Origin: Onchidella celtica
Taxonomy: Eukaryota; Mollusca; Gastropoda; Systellommatophora; Onchidiidae
Length of the DNA: 64,000 nt
NCBI GenBank assembly: GCA_963931925.1
Contig: OZ007582.1
Location: 38,440,617-38,504,616, forward strand
Direction of reading: 5' to 3'
The notes under the pieces are model-generated. The model was given only the letters and a program-made list of their open reading frames with translations, ran no database searches and was not told the origin of the DNA. Below, piece by piece: positions 46,197 to 57,805 of the stretch (the first letter of the stretch is position 1; each line of letters opens with the position of its first letter). A program made the position numbers and the translations under genes.

Positions 46197-46762
46197 TCAT
46201 CAGAAAAATCACAGCAACTGTGTTTTGGGACAGTCAAGGTGTAATTCTCATTGATTTTTTGCCACGAAGAGTGACTATAAACTATGAAGCATACGCTGAG
46301 ACACTAAAATGGCTGAAAGCAAAGAATTTGATGAGCGAGGCCCAATCTGGAAATGGACAAAGCTCTTTTTCACCACGACAATGCCCACCCTGAAACTAGT
46401 ACCATGACAAGGGAGGCAATCACCTAGTTTGGCTGGACAACACTGTCACATCCATCTTATTCTGATTTGGTGCTGTCACTTTCACCTTTTTTGGTCCCAT
46501 GAAAGAAGCTCCGAGAGGTCATCGTGATGAAAATGACAAAGAAGGTGAAAGTTGGCTCAAAGATCAGCCTGTTCAGTTTTACGAATTTGGTATACGTGGC
46601 CTTACTAAATAGGTAGACAGTGGCTATCCAGCGAGATGGAGACTGTTGAGAAGTAGGAATCTGATCCTCTAATGTATGGCTTCAATTTGATACTTGTTAA
46701 TGTGTTTATTTCCATTCTAGCAATGAAACAAACTGCATTACTTTTTGACTCCTCCTCATACA
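46197..46762 (+). pseudogene. mariner-family transposase remnant
   Basis: The frame 46172-46393 gives KITATVFWDSQGVILIDFLP, then RRVTINYEAYAETLKWL. This corresponds to the mariner region around the first catalytic Asp (VFWD...IDFLP). Downstream, in shifted frames, LFHHDNAHPE (second Asp), HPSYSDLVLS and a Trp/Lys-rich end follow. The right end ATTACTTTTTGACTCCTCCTC resembles mariner terminal repeats. B1 and B2 lack it. About the N-terminal half is missing, with several frame breaks. Confidence 0.8.
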
Positions 46763-46798
46763 TTAGTTTTTGTGTCCTATTGATTTAAAACTGAATCA

Positions 46799-47062
46799 CT
46801 AACCTAGTGTTACTTTTGAAATTGAATCTGCTGGCGAAAGACAGACAATAATTACTGCAGGTTCTGTCACAATCATTCTTGGGGTGCCTTGATCTTTGGT
46901 CATCTGAAATTTAAATTGTGCATCATCACTGATCTCATGAGATGACAGTTTTGGAGAGGATTTGTCCTGAGAAAAGGTGGCCCAAGATAAAGACATCTCT
47001 TCTAAAGACCAGGTTTTACTTCGAATTACATGAAAACATTTTTCTGTGTTATCCGAATTCAA
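46799..47062 (-). CDS. Candidate exon of unknown family, WATFSQD type (B')
   Basis: The minus-strand frame contains MSLSWATFSQDKSSPKLSS, then HEISDDAQFKFQMTKD, then TEPAVIIVCLSPADS, ending SKVTL before a donor-like GTTAGT. B2 (57548-57805) shares the first two parts but has lost the hydrophobic VTEPAVIIVCLS segment; B1 is broken. The reading frame is kept between two diverged copies, which suggests an old coding exon. No domain is recognised, and the exon's 5' end is not defined. Confidence 0.35.
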   Translation of the reverse strand: MNSDNTEKCFHVIRSKTWSLEEMSLSWATFSQDKSSPKLSSHEISDDAQFKFQMTKDQGTPRMIVTEPAVIIVCLSPADSISKVTLG

Positions 47063-47314
47063 GAAGTGGAAAACTATGCCTTTCTATTGCTGTATGTGAT
47101 GATGGCGGAAAGGTTATATGATGTCATGAGTCTGCGCCGTCATCAAGAATTGTGTGACGTCAGGGATGAACGGACATTTGCCAGCTGATGGCTCCAGTAG
47201 GTAACAAGACAGCCAACGACAATGACAACATGGTTAATAGCTGTGTGCCTGTAAGATAATGAAAATCATTAGCTACGCAAACAGTTTTGACCTATCAATC
47301 AATCTTAATGTTGG

Positions 47315-49914
47315 ATGAACTACGAGTGGCTAATGTGGTTACTGCGTGGGTTCAATAGTAACTCCCTTAAGGATACACAGGATTAACAAACACAGGGTTC
47401 TGCTGGCAATCTTATTTATTCAAAAAGCCTAACAAAGGTATCACTACCAAACAAAAAGGCATAGGAGAAAACCCTATCAAGAAAGGGAAGAGAAGCCCAA
47501 ACAAAAAGAAGAGAAACCCAGAAAAGAAGAAGCCCAAAAAAAGAAGCCCAACCAGCCATAAGCTGGAACAAGAGAAAAAGACAAAAATATGATTAGGATA
47601 TAATGACAACATTAATCAGGCAATCAATGGTGGACATACATAGTAATAGTATTAAGTATTAAATCAAACAACAACATAATATAGAATTTAAGCAATAACC
47701 AACTGGATATGTATGCATGGAATAAACTAGCGCTAAGGTTAATGAATAACAACTACAAGTGGCTATATCATACACACAAGGAGTTTCCTAGTGCACTGGC
47801 AACATAACTAATTAATGTACTAATCAAAGTATGAAGGACATAACAAATGAAGGGGCAGGAACACAATAGTTTCGCTCCACTGAGCCGGTGTACAGCACAT
47901 CCAGGGTGGCCATTCCATAAAATAACGCAGTGGCCAACATGGCCCACTGACCGTCCATAACACAGACGCTGCATCCCAATGCAGGCCATCCTCATAGGCC
48001 CACTCCCATTATTAGTACTAACCCGCCCCAGGGCTATTGTATTGGTTACTTCCCTTCCCAATCGATACTGAAGGGTCATGCCCTTTGACCTTAGCCGCGG
48101 AGCTATGCCGCCAGGCTAACATGTGCATGACACACCACTAGATACATAAAGTAATGTGTACATTCCTTAAAATGAAACTGTCCTTCACACACTTACGAAA
48201 CTCATAGAAGCATAATACATCTGGATAACTATAATACATGCACATGATATATATATATATATGTCGGCGAGACTCATTGCAACATGTGTAGACTCACTGA
48301 AACGTTGTTCATCCACCGCCGCACATAGGACAATCCTGGGGCTCACACATGTGAGGCCCAACTAATATTATACATCTCCAATACATGTAATTAATTACAC
48401 ATCTTAAACACTAGACACGCAATCACAATCACACTGCTCTCTATAGCATAGTGGTACTGGCAAGGTACACAAATACCCGTAATACAATCAAGTGTATAGT
48501 GCCGCTCGCTATAACATAACATTAACATGTCAGGAAATCCTCACTGCCTACCACAACAAGGCAATGCTACACATACACTATATATATGCACACAAGCAAA
48601 TCGTGATAGCTTGGTTAGCGAGCCATCATTATCATCTAGCACCGCAAACGTTAACTTTGACAATAAAGTCACAATATCAAGACACTGCACTACATCGCGC
48701 ATCTTACACGTCTAATGACAATGGCAATTACCGTTGAGCCGGACTCATAATAGTCTCTGTAGATCAGCATTCTCTACGCGGCATCCAAGAAAGGGGGGGG
48801 GGGGTGCGCAAATTAAAGTCACTTCTAATATAATAGTCTCCAACTTACCCAAAGTCTCTCCGGGTCCTGCGCTACCGCTACATGCCTTATGGGGCGGGGT
48901 GGCGATGGCAAGCGTCGGCAAGCCTCTGAGCTGCTACGGGCCCGGGTTGCTGGTCTGGGTTCACTGTGCTGTCGGCTCTTGTCTCTGCGTCTATGATGGA
49001 GTGTGCCGACCACTCGAACTCGCATCTTATTTATGAGCCAGCGCGGACGTCCGGGAGAGCTATTACGTAGCCCGTGTTGCACAAGTGAAAGGCTCGGACA
49101 TTGAGTCCAGCCGAACAACATAACCGGTTAGGGTCCTAACACAATCGAATTTACAGTACGGTTAAAAGGGTGCACACAAAAGTCAATTAGGTATCCCAGT
49201 AAACTGCAGAAATTACTCTAACGTCCCCTCCAGCAATAATTGAATAAATTTGACCCAGGTTGGATTTATCGGGGATAACATGCGTCTAACTCGTGGTTTC
49301 CTCTAGATCCGAGATCCTCTTATTAATCATTTCAATAGGACACGTGCATCAAAGTACAACGAAATTAGTACCATTATAAAGTAGAAACTTGCTGCTACAA
49401 TTCTAACTGACTACTTATACCAGAAACCCGGTAATAGTTTTAATATAAATTTTCAAAGTGTCAGGACTAACAACATTTGCCAGATTTGTGCGGGATACTT
49501 CAGTCCATTAATATGACGTATCTCCGTTGATAACAAACGTTATCATGAGTACCTATTTTGTACCGATAGGGTATTGTCTACTCTCAAAAATGAATTCAGG
49601 TTCCCGTCTTTCTGTCGGTGGATAACAACGAAGGAGCGAGTTGTAAGAACTTAAAGCCATGATATAAGGGTTGGAAGCCCGGTGGTCAACATTTCCAACT
49701 GACCAATCAAAATGCGCGCTTTTCCTCGTGATGTGAATGACGGGTCCCGCGCTAGTATTACAAGGGAAATAATCCAATTAATGGTACTCGGCCAAGTGTC
49801 CATAAACTACTATGAGTGGCCGTCCCTCACTCACGCACCAGAGTTACCATGAAAGCACATTAAAAATAGAAAGTCGTTCATCCTCTCACATTAATATAGG
49901 GATGTTTCTTTTCT
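47315..49914. other. 2.6-kb insertion in B', nature unknown
   Basis: B2 is continuous across the site (ATCAATCTTAATTTG, 58020-58035). In B' the flanks are 2.6 kb apart. ATGTT at about 47313 and 49898 could be a target duplication. The insert has an AAGAAGCCC-type minisatellite (47450-47580), an AT microsatellite (48248-48262) and a GC-rich part (48860-49120). TGTTGGATGAAC (47314) and GGTCCTAACA (about 49142) look faintly LTR-like, but no direct repeat was found. No convincing coding sequence is seen. Confidence 0.45.
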
Positions 49915-50450
49915 CGTACATCACAGATATAAACTGACAAGAACTCTAAGAAGGCAAACAAAATTCATAAGCACTTGGACCATTGCATCTTTTTCTTTTT
50001 GCCAATTTTTGACTTTGCTTTAAGCCTTGCTGCAACCCCCCACTTTGTCTGTGGTTTTCATAATATTTCACCAAATTTCAGGTCTGTTTTTTGATATACC
50101 AAGGGAAACAATCATGAAATCTGGTAATGCCTACGAGTAAGCAGTCACAGTCAGTATAGTGTTTAGATAGTTATCACTTTTGGACTACTACAGATCTACA
50201 GTTCTCTGTTTCTTGACCCAGAATTCAGATTACGTTATGAAAAGGTGTAAAGTTAAGTCAACCTGACATATCAAATAACATTGGAGATGGCCCACCATAC
50301 ATTAAAAAGAAATGAATAAAATTTATGCAAACAACAGTAAACATTTCAACAAATCAAAAATGGAACACAAAGCAAATCAGATCATAACATGCCATTAATC
50401 AGCATGAAAATACAGCCATTTCAGGCAGATCTATTTAATGAATTCAAAAT

Positions 50451-53120
50451 TCTAGCACGGTTGCCATCATTTACCAGCAGTGCCAACTGAGGGCCACTTT
50501 TCAGGGATGCCCAACTGAGGGCCGAAATGCGTTTGCACAGGGCTGCCCTTCCCAGTACGCAACAGAGTAATATCATCAATATGGTCAATACAAATTAAAC
50601 TGCATGAAAATTAGTGATAATTCTGTAAAAACAAAATTGCTTACTTAAAGCTTATTTACACCGTGTACATATGTGTAGCCACCCGACAAAATCAGGCACT
50701 TTGTGCATTTTGATGGTGTGGAGATATTTGTAACACCAAATAGGTTACTCAAAGTCCTTTCATTTGGTAAAAAACATTCTGCTGTAATTTAATTAGCAGA
50801 GAACATATGGCCTCTCAAAGACGAGAGGTGACAGAACCACAGTTTTGAGAAAAAAGTTTTTAAAGTTTCAGCTTTTCATCAAAATTATTGATGGTGGCTC
50901 AATTCAAAGTCAGTTTTGAGGCATTTTCCTGGCTCAAACAGGATTACCAATTGGAGAAGAAATGGGAAAGAGGTTAAACTTTTCAAAGATACTGAAACCG
51001 CAAAGTCGATAAAATGGACCCTGTGATGCCTTTTAACTCTCGTCCCACATTGAGTGAACTCATCCATGTAACGCCCGGTGAGGGGATAGCCAGCAGTCAG
51101 ACAGCCGATCGTTTGCATGTTGCCGATAACGTCAGCAGTCGGGTCAATCGGGTCCTTTTGAACATGTGTATCGTGTTTACTTTAGGACGCAGTAACAACA
51201 ATAGTGGTGGATAAATCGTAAAGGACCTCTATGATATTTGGATAAAGTACTTGGGATGATATGCAGTAAGTTCTATTGTTCAATGGAAGGCCCATAATCA
51301 AGAATTTTCTGCATTTACATGCCGTTTAACACACGTTTTGTCTTTTTCCCAAGACCTCTGTGTTTTTTTTTGTCCCTAAGTCAGGCCATTCAGGAGAGCA
51401 AATTATTTTTTAAGCCAGGCACTTAATTTACTAACCACATGTATCGTGGCATTGCCTTCTCCCTCCTCCACTATGTAAAGCTTCCACGTACTATGATGAT
51501 AGTTTTGGCAAGAGATTAGATTTCCATCTCGTATAGTACATGATACATACTTGTACTGAAAAGCGGTTTAATCAAAGCAACACAATATCTCTTCAATTAA
51601 CACATCAAATAAAAACAACGACTAACAACAATGTTGGTCATTTTCTCCCAGTTTTCGCTGATGAAAAACCTACCAACAGACGCCTTTATGCAGCACTCCT
51701 AGTATTACATCGGAATTCATCATTAGAGACATTGAACAGTTTCTCAAAAACACAGATGGCCCCTTCCTTCTCATTTCATATGTAGACGACAACCAGCATC
51801 AAAGTCAAAAATTTCCCCAAGATTTTCCCCTGTTCAAACTTCAGACCGTCAGTACTACATGATTGTATTACATGAGTATGATGAATAGTTGCATCATAAG
51901 AATCGTAATCGGTCGATACCATTTTGTTAGACATAGTAGGGGTGACAGGATAGATAAACACGCAAAAAAAGTGTAGAGAAAAAAAGTAAAAAGAAGTATA
52001 GTTGTGGCAACCGAATAAACAAAACTTGAGTAGTAGTGTTGCTATACAATATACTGGCCTCCAGCAGGACCCGGTTTGCAGTATGTAGGGCACAATATTG
52101 GCCTCGCGTGTCTTGATGTTGGTCGAGGAGGCCAATACAGTGGCCTCCCACAGGACAAGGGTTAACCTTTTTCTTGAATCAGGTAGTGCCAAGATGTGCC
52201 TCATTTTGTTGGGTGGCTACACATATTTACATGGAAAGAACATATTTTAGACTGAGGAGACTTCTCTGGCCTTCTTCGCAATTTGCAGTCTAAGATCTCA
52301 GGCAGTCTCAGCCTTTCTGTCGGCCACTTCCTCCAGACCACTGATGATGTTCATGAGCCCTTTTTTTTTTGCTGCCTTCGTTTCCTCTAGTTCAAGGATG
52401 TCTTGTCTTTTTTCACTCTGGACTGGCTCTCCTTCCCTGTCTCATTTTTTCCAAATACATTTAGTATCCAGGGGAGAAAAAAAGGTCAGTAAAATGAGTT
52501 AGCACTAATGATAGGGCTGGGAGATGGGGCGAGGAATGTAACAAAATAGTAAAATACACTGACCTGGAGAAAAAGGTCGCAATGCGGCCGCGTAATCCCG
52601 ACTTTTTTCTGCAAAAAAATTTTTTTTCTGGTTTGGGCTGCAGTCTAGGCCTAGAAGTTAATATTTTGCGATATTCCGAACCTACGAAAAACGTCTATAA
52701 CTGGAGTGATTTCCCTGAGGCGTAGTCATGTCATAGATTATCGAGTTTTCTGTGTTCTCAATCTCAAACTCAAAGAGCAATCCATGATTCTTATCGTCAA
52801 CACAGTCATTCATCATCGATCTTCGTTTACTGGTGTAGACTCATTACGATACCTCCATATATTGATCAACTTAACAATCTTTATCTGTGAAATTTTCTAT
52901 TTTTTATATTACAGTACTTATTTACATCTGCATTCCTGCGATAGTGTTCAGATACGAGATAGATCCACGCCTTCTACGTTCTAGTTCTACGGGTGTTGAA
53001 GTGGAAACATTCTAAAAGTATGCAAAGGTTTTTTAAGAAGAGCGAGCGGTGAAAGCTGTAGTTTCTAAGGTTGCAACGAAGACCTCTGCAGCAGATCAGT
53101 ACCCATCAACAACCCATGTC
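50451..53120. other. Sequence outside the duplicated blocks, no supported gene
   Basis: Mixed non-coding sequence. At 52070-52165 there are palindromic words (GGAGGCCACTG, TATTGGCCTCC on the minus strand) ending in GGGTTAA. At 52255-52450 a minus-strand Glu/Lys/Ala-rich frame (KRQDILELEETKAAKKK, then IISGLEEVADRKAE with one stop) resembles the helical tail of a Myb/SANT- or transposon-type protein, but too weakly to name. Confidence 0.35.
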
Positions 53121-53970
53121 GAACACTGTTTGCACTTCTGATATTCTGTGATTTCAAAACTTCACTGAAAAAAAATTCAAAAGCTAGACGCATCCGTTTT
53201 TATTTTTAACTGAAGAGCAGACATCTCATTTCTAACGTAACTACAGCTCTATATCAGGCTGCCAATGAGATCAGGTTTCTAAGAGACTTTATAATAGGAC
53301 ACTGATAGGAGACCTATTCGGGTGTGTTAGGCTGGTATGAGCATGGTCAAGTCTCGTTGCATTAGACAGATGAGAGCATGTTGCATTGGGGCGCATTAGG
53401 CAGGTATGAATTAATTTTGTTTAAAACCAGCAAGGCTATTCCAATTCATAATATAGATTGAAGTAACTTAAAGTTATATACAGAACATTTGATTAATAGA
53501 AAATTAATTATCAATGTCTGCAGCATTCAATACAGTGTAACGATGACAGACATGTTACAATTTCAAGTACGTACGAAAAACATGAAAGAGGCAAACAAGA
53601 CATTTAAATTTCAATGTTTGATTCTACATATAAAAGTTACTTTTTGTAATGAAGAAATGGTCACAGAATGAACATAACTATACTTGAAACTTAGAACAAT
53701 AACAGACACATAAAAATATTATGAAAGAGGAAATTACTATTTGGAAATTGCTATGAGCTGAACTATTGATTATGATTTATGAAAACACAGACATTTTTTG
53801 AGTCTTAAGAGACTGTGACTCAGTGGCCCAGTGCTGGAAAAGATTAACGCAAATATAAACAGAAACAGAAACTAACTGTCCAAGACTTTTGCCACAATTT
53901 GCAACCTGTGACCTCGTTTCCTGCGTGAGATTTCCATCGGATGAAGAGGTGCTCATGTCATCACCTGAGG

Positions 53971-54272
53971 TTAATGGATGTTCTGCTTAATGTGATCACC
54001 GTCGCTGTCTTTGAGGGGGACTTGATCAGGGTGAGTCCATGTATCTGCCTCTGGTGCTGAATGGGGGTGGATGAGTGTGTCAGAAGTTGCTGTAATATCT
54101 CCTGCACAGACCCAACGATATACATCCCACAGGAGCCAAAACACAGCTGAAAAGTACCATGAAAATATTTGCTTGAAACCTGATGTAGAGAAGCCCTCTA
54201 CTTCTGACTGCCCCTTGTGAAGCCTGCCAAAAACAGCCCTTTCAGGAGCTGAACAAAAAGCCCTACTTATAG
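53971..54272 (-). CDS. Candidate terminal exon with possible membrane segment (B2)
   Basis: An acceptor (CTTATTCTTCTGCAG) is followed by CT, then ISRAFCSAPERAVFG, RLHKGQSEVEGF, SGFKQIFSWYFSAV, FWLLWDVYRWVCAGDI, and a polar end KDSDGDHIKQNIH with TAA at 53971-53973. The Trp/Phe-rich stretch could be a membrane segment. The two leading bases complete the phase-1 end of the exon at 56072-56168, so the two join in frame. The short LWDVYRWVCA patch recalls the LDGxYxVCA region of CALHM channels, but it is far too short to assign. B1 carries a frameshifted twin. Confidence 0.4.
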
Positions 54273-54417
54273 CTGCAGAAGAATAAGCCAAAGTCAAAAT
54301 GTGGCAAGAAGAAAAAGGTATATATATAATAAGCAAAACCTCACATAAGAATTAATACTGAAACGATAGTAAAACACAAGGGAAAAGGAAAAGACAAATC
54401 AAGTTTCATCTACTGAC

Positions 54418-54519
54418 CTTCTTCAGGAAAATAAATGTAACAGGAGAGAAATTTAAGCAAATGAATAAATCGTAGAATGTTTCACAAATGCGGATAATTA
54501 TCCTCTGCAAGTTCCAGAC
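54418..54519 (-). CDS. Possible 34-codon exon (B2), doubtful
   Basis: The twin of 13941-14042: 102 nt between CAAAATTCCAG and GTCAGT, reading VWNLQRIIIRICETFYDL, then NFSPVTFIFLKK. Open in both copies, but the phase does not fit the flanking candidates. Confidence 0.2.
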
Positions 54520-55605
54520 CTGGAATTTTGGAACACAGCCCATAAGTCAATGTCAAGAATAAAGCAGCATGAAAAACAAGGAGCAAATCAAGATAAAGAA
54601 ACAAAAGAACGAAAACCAAAACAAAGAAAGCTGTTGTTAGGGATGTGTGGTATTTTCCATTAAAAGCCATTGCTGAACAGTGAAAACAACTCAGTATTTT
54701 CTCTATTTGGTTTTGTAATTGGATTATGCGCCCCTAACAACATTCAACAAGGAAATCAAGGTGCAGATGCCCAGGGTAATGAATCTCCTAAAAGAAAGAT
54801 CACTATATGTCACACAATCTTAGTTCTTGTTTCTTTCTACATATTGTGAAAACTGGAGATCTGTTAGTATGTAAAAGAGATAATAAAAACAAATGCACAC
54901 TATGACACTTGTTTAAAATGCATTGTGGCACTTATCAGGCAGTTTCACAGTTCCAATTTATTCTAACACCTTATCATAATACTAAAGCCGCAAACATTTA
55001 ACGTCAAATTTTTCAGATGTGCAAAAAGGAGAATTGGAGCGAACAAGAACTAAGGTCCCGATGTGAGGGAGTCTCTCACACAGAATATTTAAAGTATACC
55101 GTGAATGATGATCTTTGGTCAAACTGGAGTTTACAGCTTCAACACTACATTTTTAAATGATTTAACTGAAGTTTGGAAACATTTGTTGATTGTTGTCATG
55201 TCATGCATTTGTAATGTTGCTTATCATCCCCTCTTAATGGCGTGAGCTTGATTTATTCAAATACTCATCAATCCATATCAGAATATTGGTCTGAATATTA
55301 GGTGGCAAATGAAATAATATATCCTAATATTTCATAGGTATGTTACTGAACATAAAGTGCAGCTAACATATAATGAGTAGATCCAGGATATTCCAATTCA
55401 ACATTTAAATAAGTCAAAGTCATCATGTTTACAGCTGACATTGGTAATTCAGTCAGATTTCCTGCAAATTTTCATGCATCAGTCATCTTTGTCATAACAG
55501 TGATTACATTACACTAATGCGCTGCTTTTTAAAAATATTTTTTAACAGTTAGGGATTGAATTAGGTTTTGGTAACACTGCATAGGAAATAGCCTAGCACT
55601 GACAA

Positions 55606-55816
55606 CCAGCCAGCATGCCCATTTCAATCTGACATAGATTTGAATAGGATTTCTGCACGGTTGATAGGATTACCATAAGGGCTGTTTCCTTACATCAAAC
55701 TGATATTGGCACAATGTCAGAACCAGCACATCTACAAAGGAATGATGTCATTTCTATGTACAAACTTGACGTCAATCCCACAAATTCGATTTCATTTCCA
55801 TAGGGCTGCTGGCTGG
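55606..55816. mobile_element. CAGCCAGC-type MITE, 211 bp (B2)
   Basis: Same length and ends as 15127-15337, inherited with the block duplication. Confidence 0.65.
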
Positions 55817-56071
55817 GGATTAATTTCAATCAAAAGCATGCTATCCAGCCAGTATATATTGCCACCTTTCCCTAAAACTATAGGAATTGGTTTAAAAGCA
55901 AGATCATTCAATGTGGCTTTGAATGTAGCTTTGAATGTAGTTGAACATTTATATATATATATAAAAATCAAACTTTTGAGTTACTACAGTCTTAAGGAAT
56001 GGTGACGATATGTATGGGATTAGTACAGTCAAGCAGGCCAGATAAACCATTTCCTCAATAAGTTTACTTAC

Positions 56072-56168
56072 TGTTTTGAACCAGGAGGCCATTTGTCTGA
56101 GAGGACACACATTTGCCATGGAGCATACAATGATGGACATCAGGATTGGAGCAGCTCAGAGAACACCA
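56072..56168 (-). CDS. Candidate cysteine-rich exon (B2)
   Basis: Acceptor CTCTCTCTAG and donor GTAAGT enclose 97 nt reading WCSLSCSNPDVHHCMLHGKC and then VSSQTNGLLVQN plus one base. Cys spacing C-x3-C-x7-C-x5-C suggests a small extracellular disulphide module. Compared with B1 the exon is almost unchanged apart from a 6-bp in-frame difference at its end. It joins 53971-54272 in phase. Confidence 0.45.
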
Positions 56169-57289
56169 CTAGAGAGAGACAGATAAATGTACAGCTATAA
56201 AATATGTATGTATGGAAATTCACTGCAGTGATACAAAAATTGCTAAGGGGATCAAATGATGAATTTTGATAGTGGCAAATTTGTCCTCCATTGTCAAAAT
56301 AAATTAATAGTCTCTGACATGCTGCAGTGTAGAATTAATTCCTATCTTACAGATAGAAGTTTCTCCATCACTTTGACATTTTGAGAGGAAATATGCCTAT
56401 AATATTAGTGGAGCTCTATTTGCTCAAAATTTCATGTTTATAGGATATTTTTTTCAAAAATCTTTCTGTCAATCAATCTTATTAGTCGATTGTATTTAAG
56501 TGTTGAGCTTTTCAAAGTCTCATGGTAATGATATTAAGAAGCAAAGTCTTACAAAATTTCTTTCAATCAGAATACAAAAAATGAGGCTTGACAAAAACAT
56601 ACACAAAAAGAAAGAGATCTAAGAAGGCAAACAAAATTCATAGTCATTTGGATTATGCCACAAAACTTCTTTTTGATATTCCAAGGGAAATAATCATAAA
56701 AATCATGTAAAGCCTCTGAATGAGCAGTCAGTATGGTGTTTTGATAGTTGTCATTTTTGAGACCCCATAGAAATCTATAATTCTCTGCCTCTTGATCCAG
56801 ACTTCAGATTACCTTATGAAAAGGTGTAAAGTAAACCTGTATTTGATTTGGCACTTATATGGTCGGATAATAATATTGGAGATGGTAATTAAAGTAAGAA
56901 AAAAACTAATAAAATTTATAGGAACAATTTAAAAAAATGAAACAGCACAAATCAGAGCATAACATGCCACCAATTAGCATATCAGTATGCTTTTGTTTTA
57001 AATTGATAATTGCGGAGATTTCATGTTCTGCTTGAAAGCGAGTAAGATCAGGTTAATGGTTTAACATGAATATATTTCATATTTTAGCTATTCCTTAAGG
57101 ATTTCTCAGTCACACCTTCAACTAATGTCCATGCCACACCACTGGCAGTTTATGACATCTGATTGTACAACAAAAATTTCTCACCAACACTGGGTTGACT
57201 TTGGTAATTCCAAGGCAGAAAGTCTAGTGTTGTTCTTAGTGACATGCATAAAGCAATCAGGAGAATTGCACCTGGAGAACAGAGGGATA

Positions 57290-57470
57290 CATGGATGGAT
57301 GGATGAACAGATAGATGGAATGACAAATGGCAGAAGGACAGACGGTTGGACAGATGGATGGAAGGATGGGTGGGTGGATGGATGGATGGATAGGTGGGTG
57401 GGTGGGTGGATATGTGGATGGATGGACGTATGGGTGGATGGACGAATTAATGAAAGAATGGGTGGATGAC
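57290..57470. repeat. (GGAT)n microsatellite (B2)
   Basis: Counterpart of 16800-17000, slightly shorter. Confidence 0.9.
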
Positions 57471-57547
57471 ATCTGTTAATAATTTCGCTTTCAGAGACAC
57501 AATTACATGTATTAGTTTTTGTATCTTTTTTACTTAAAACTGAATCA

Positions 57548-57805
57548 CTAACCCAGCGACATTTTTGAAGTTGAATCTTCCCATTGTGAATTATCTTTGA
57601 TCATCTGAAATGTAAACTGTGCATCGTCACTGATCTCATAGGATGACAGTTTGGGAGGGGAATCATCCTGAGAAAAGGTGGCCCAACATAAAGACAACTC
57701 TTCTACAGTTTTACTTGGATTTAAGTGGAAAGTTTTCAACAGGAGTACATTTGTGGTATCCCAATTCAAGAAGTGGAAAATCACACCTCTCTTCTTTCTG
57801 TACAT
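57548..57805 (-). CDS. Candidate exon of unknown family, WATFSQD type (B2)
   Basis: The frame contains IFHFLNWDTTNVLLL, EELSLCWATFSQDDSPPKL, SSYEISDDAQFTFQMIKD, and a shortened end before GGTTAGTG. It is homologous to 46799-47062, from which it differs by substitutions and an internal deletion. It lies upstream (in minus orientation) of the cysteine-rich exon, so both may belong to one gene, though the donor phase does not fit directly. Confidence 0.3.
   Translation of the reverse strand: MYRKKRGVIFHFLNWDTTNVLLLKTFHLNPSKTVEELSLCWATFSQDDSPPKLSSYEISDDAQFTFQMIKDNSQWEDSTSKMSLG

Larger units (their letters stand above)
45300..50450 (+). repeat. Diverged partial block B copy (B')
   Basis: 45300-47320 aligns with 56460-58040 and 16000-17250. 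After a 2.6-kb interruption, 49915-50450 aligns with 58045-58540. Similarity is clearly lower than between B1 and B2, so this is an older duplicate. It carries a mariner remnant (about 46197-46762) in place of the (GGAT)n array. Confidence 0.75.

Noticed and set aside
48734-49121. GC-rich frames on both strands
   Set aside because: Overlapping frames on opposite strands with no family match; likely a consequence of local GC content.
52070-52165. Possible piggyBac-like end (GGGTTAA with GGCCTCC palindromes)
   Set aside because: Only one candidate end was found; no second TTAA end or transposase.
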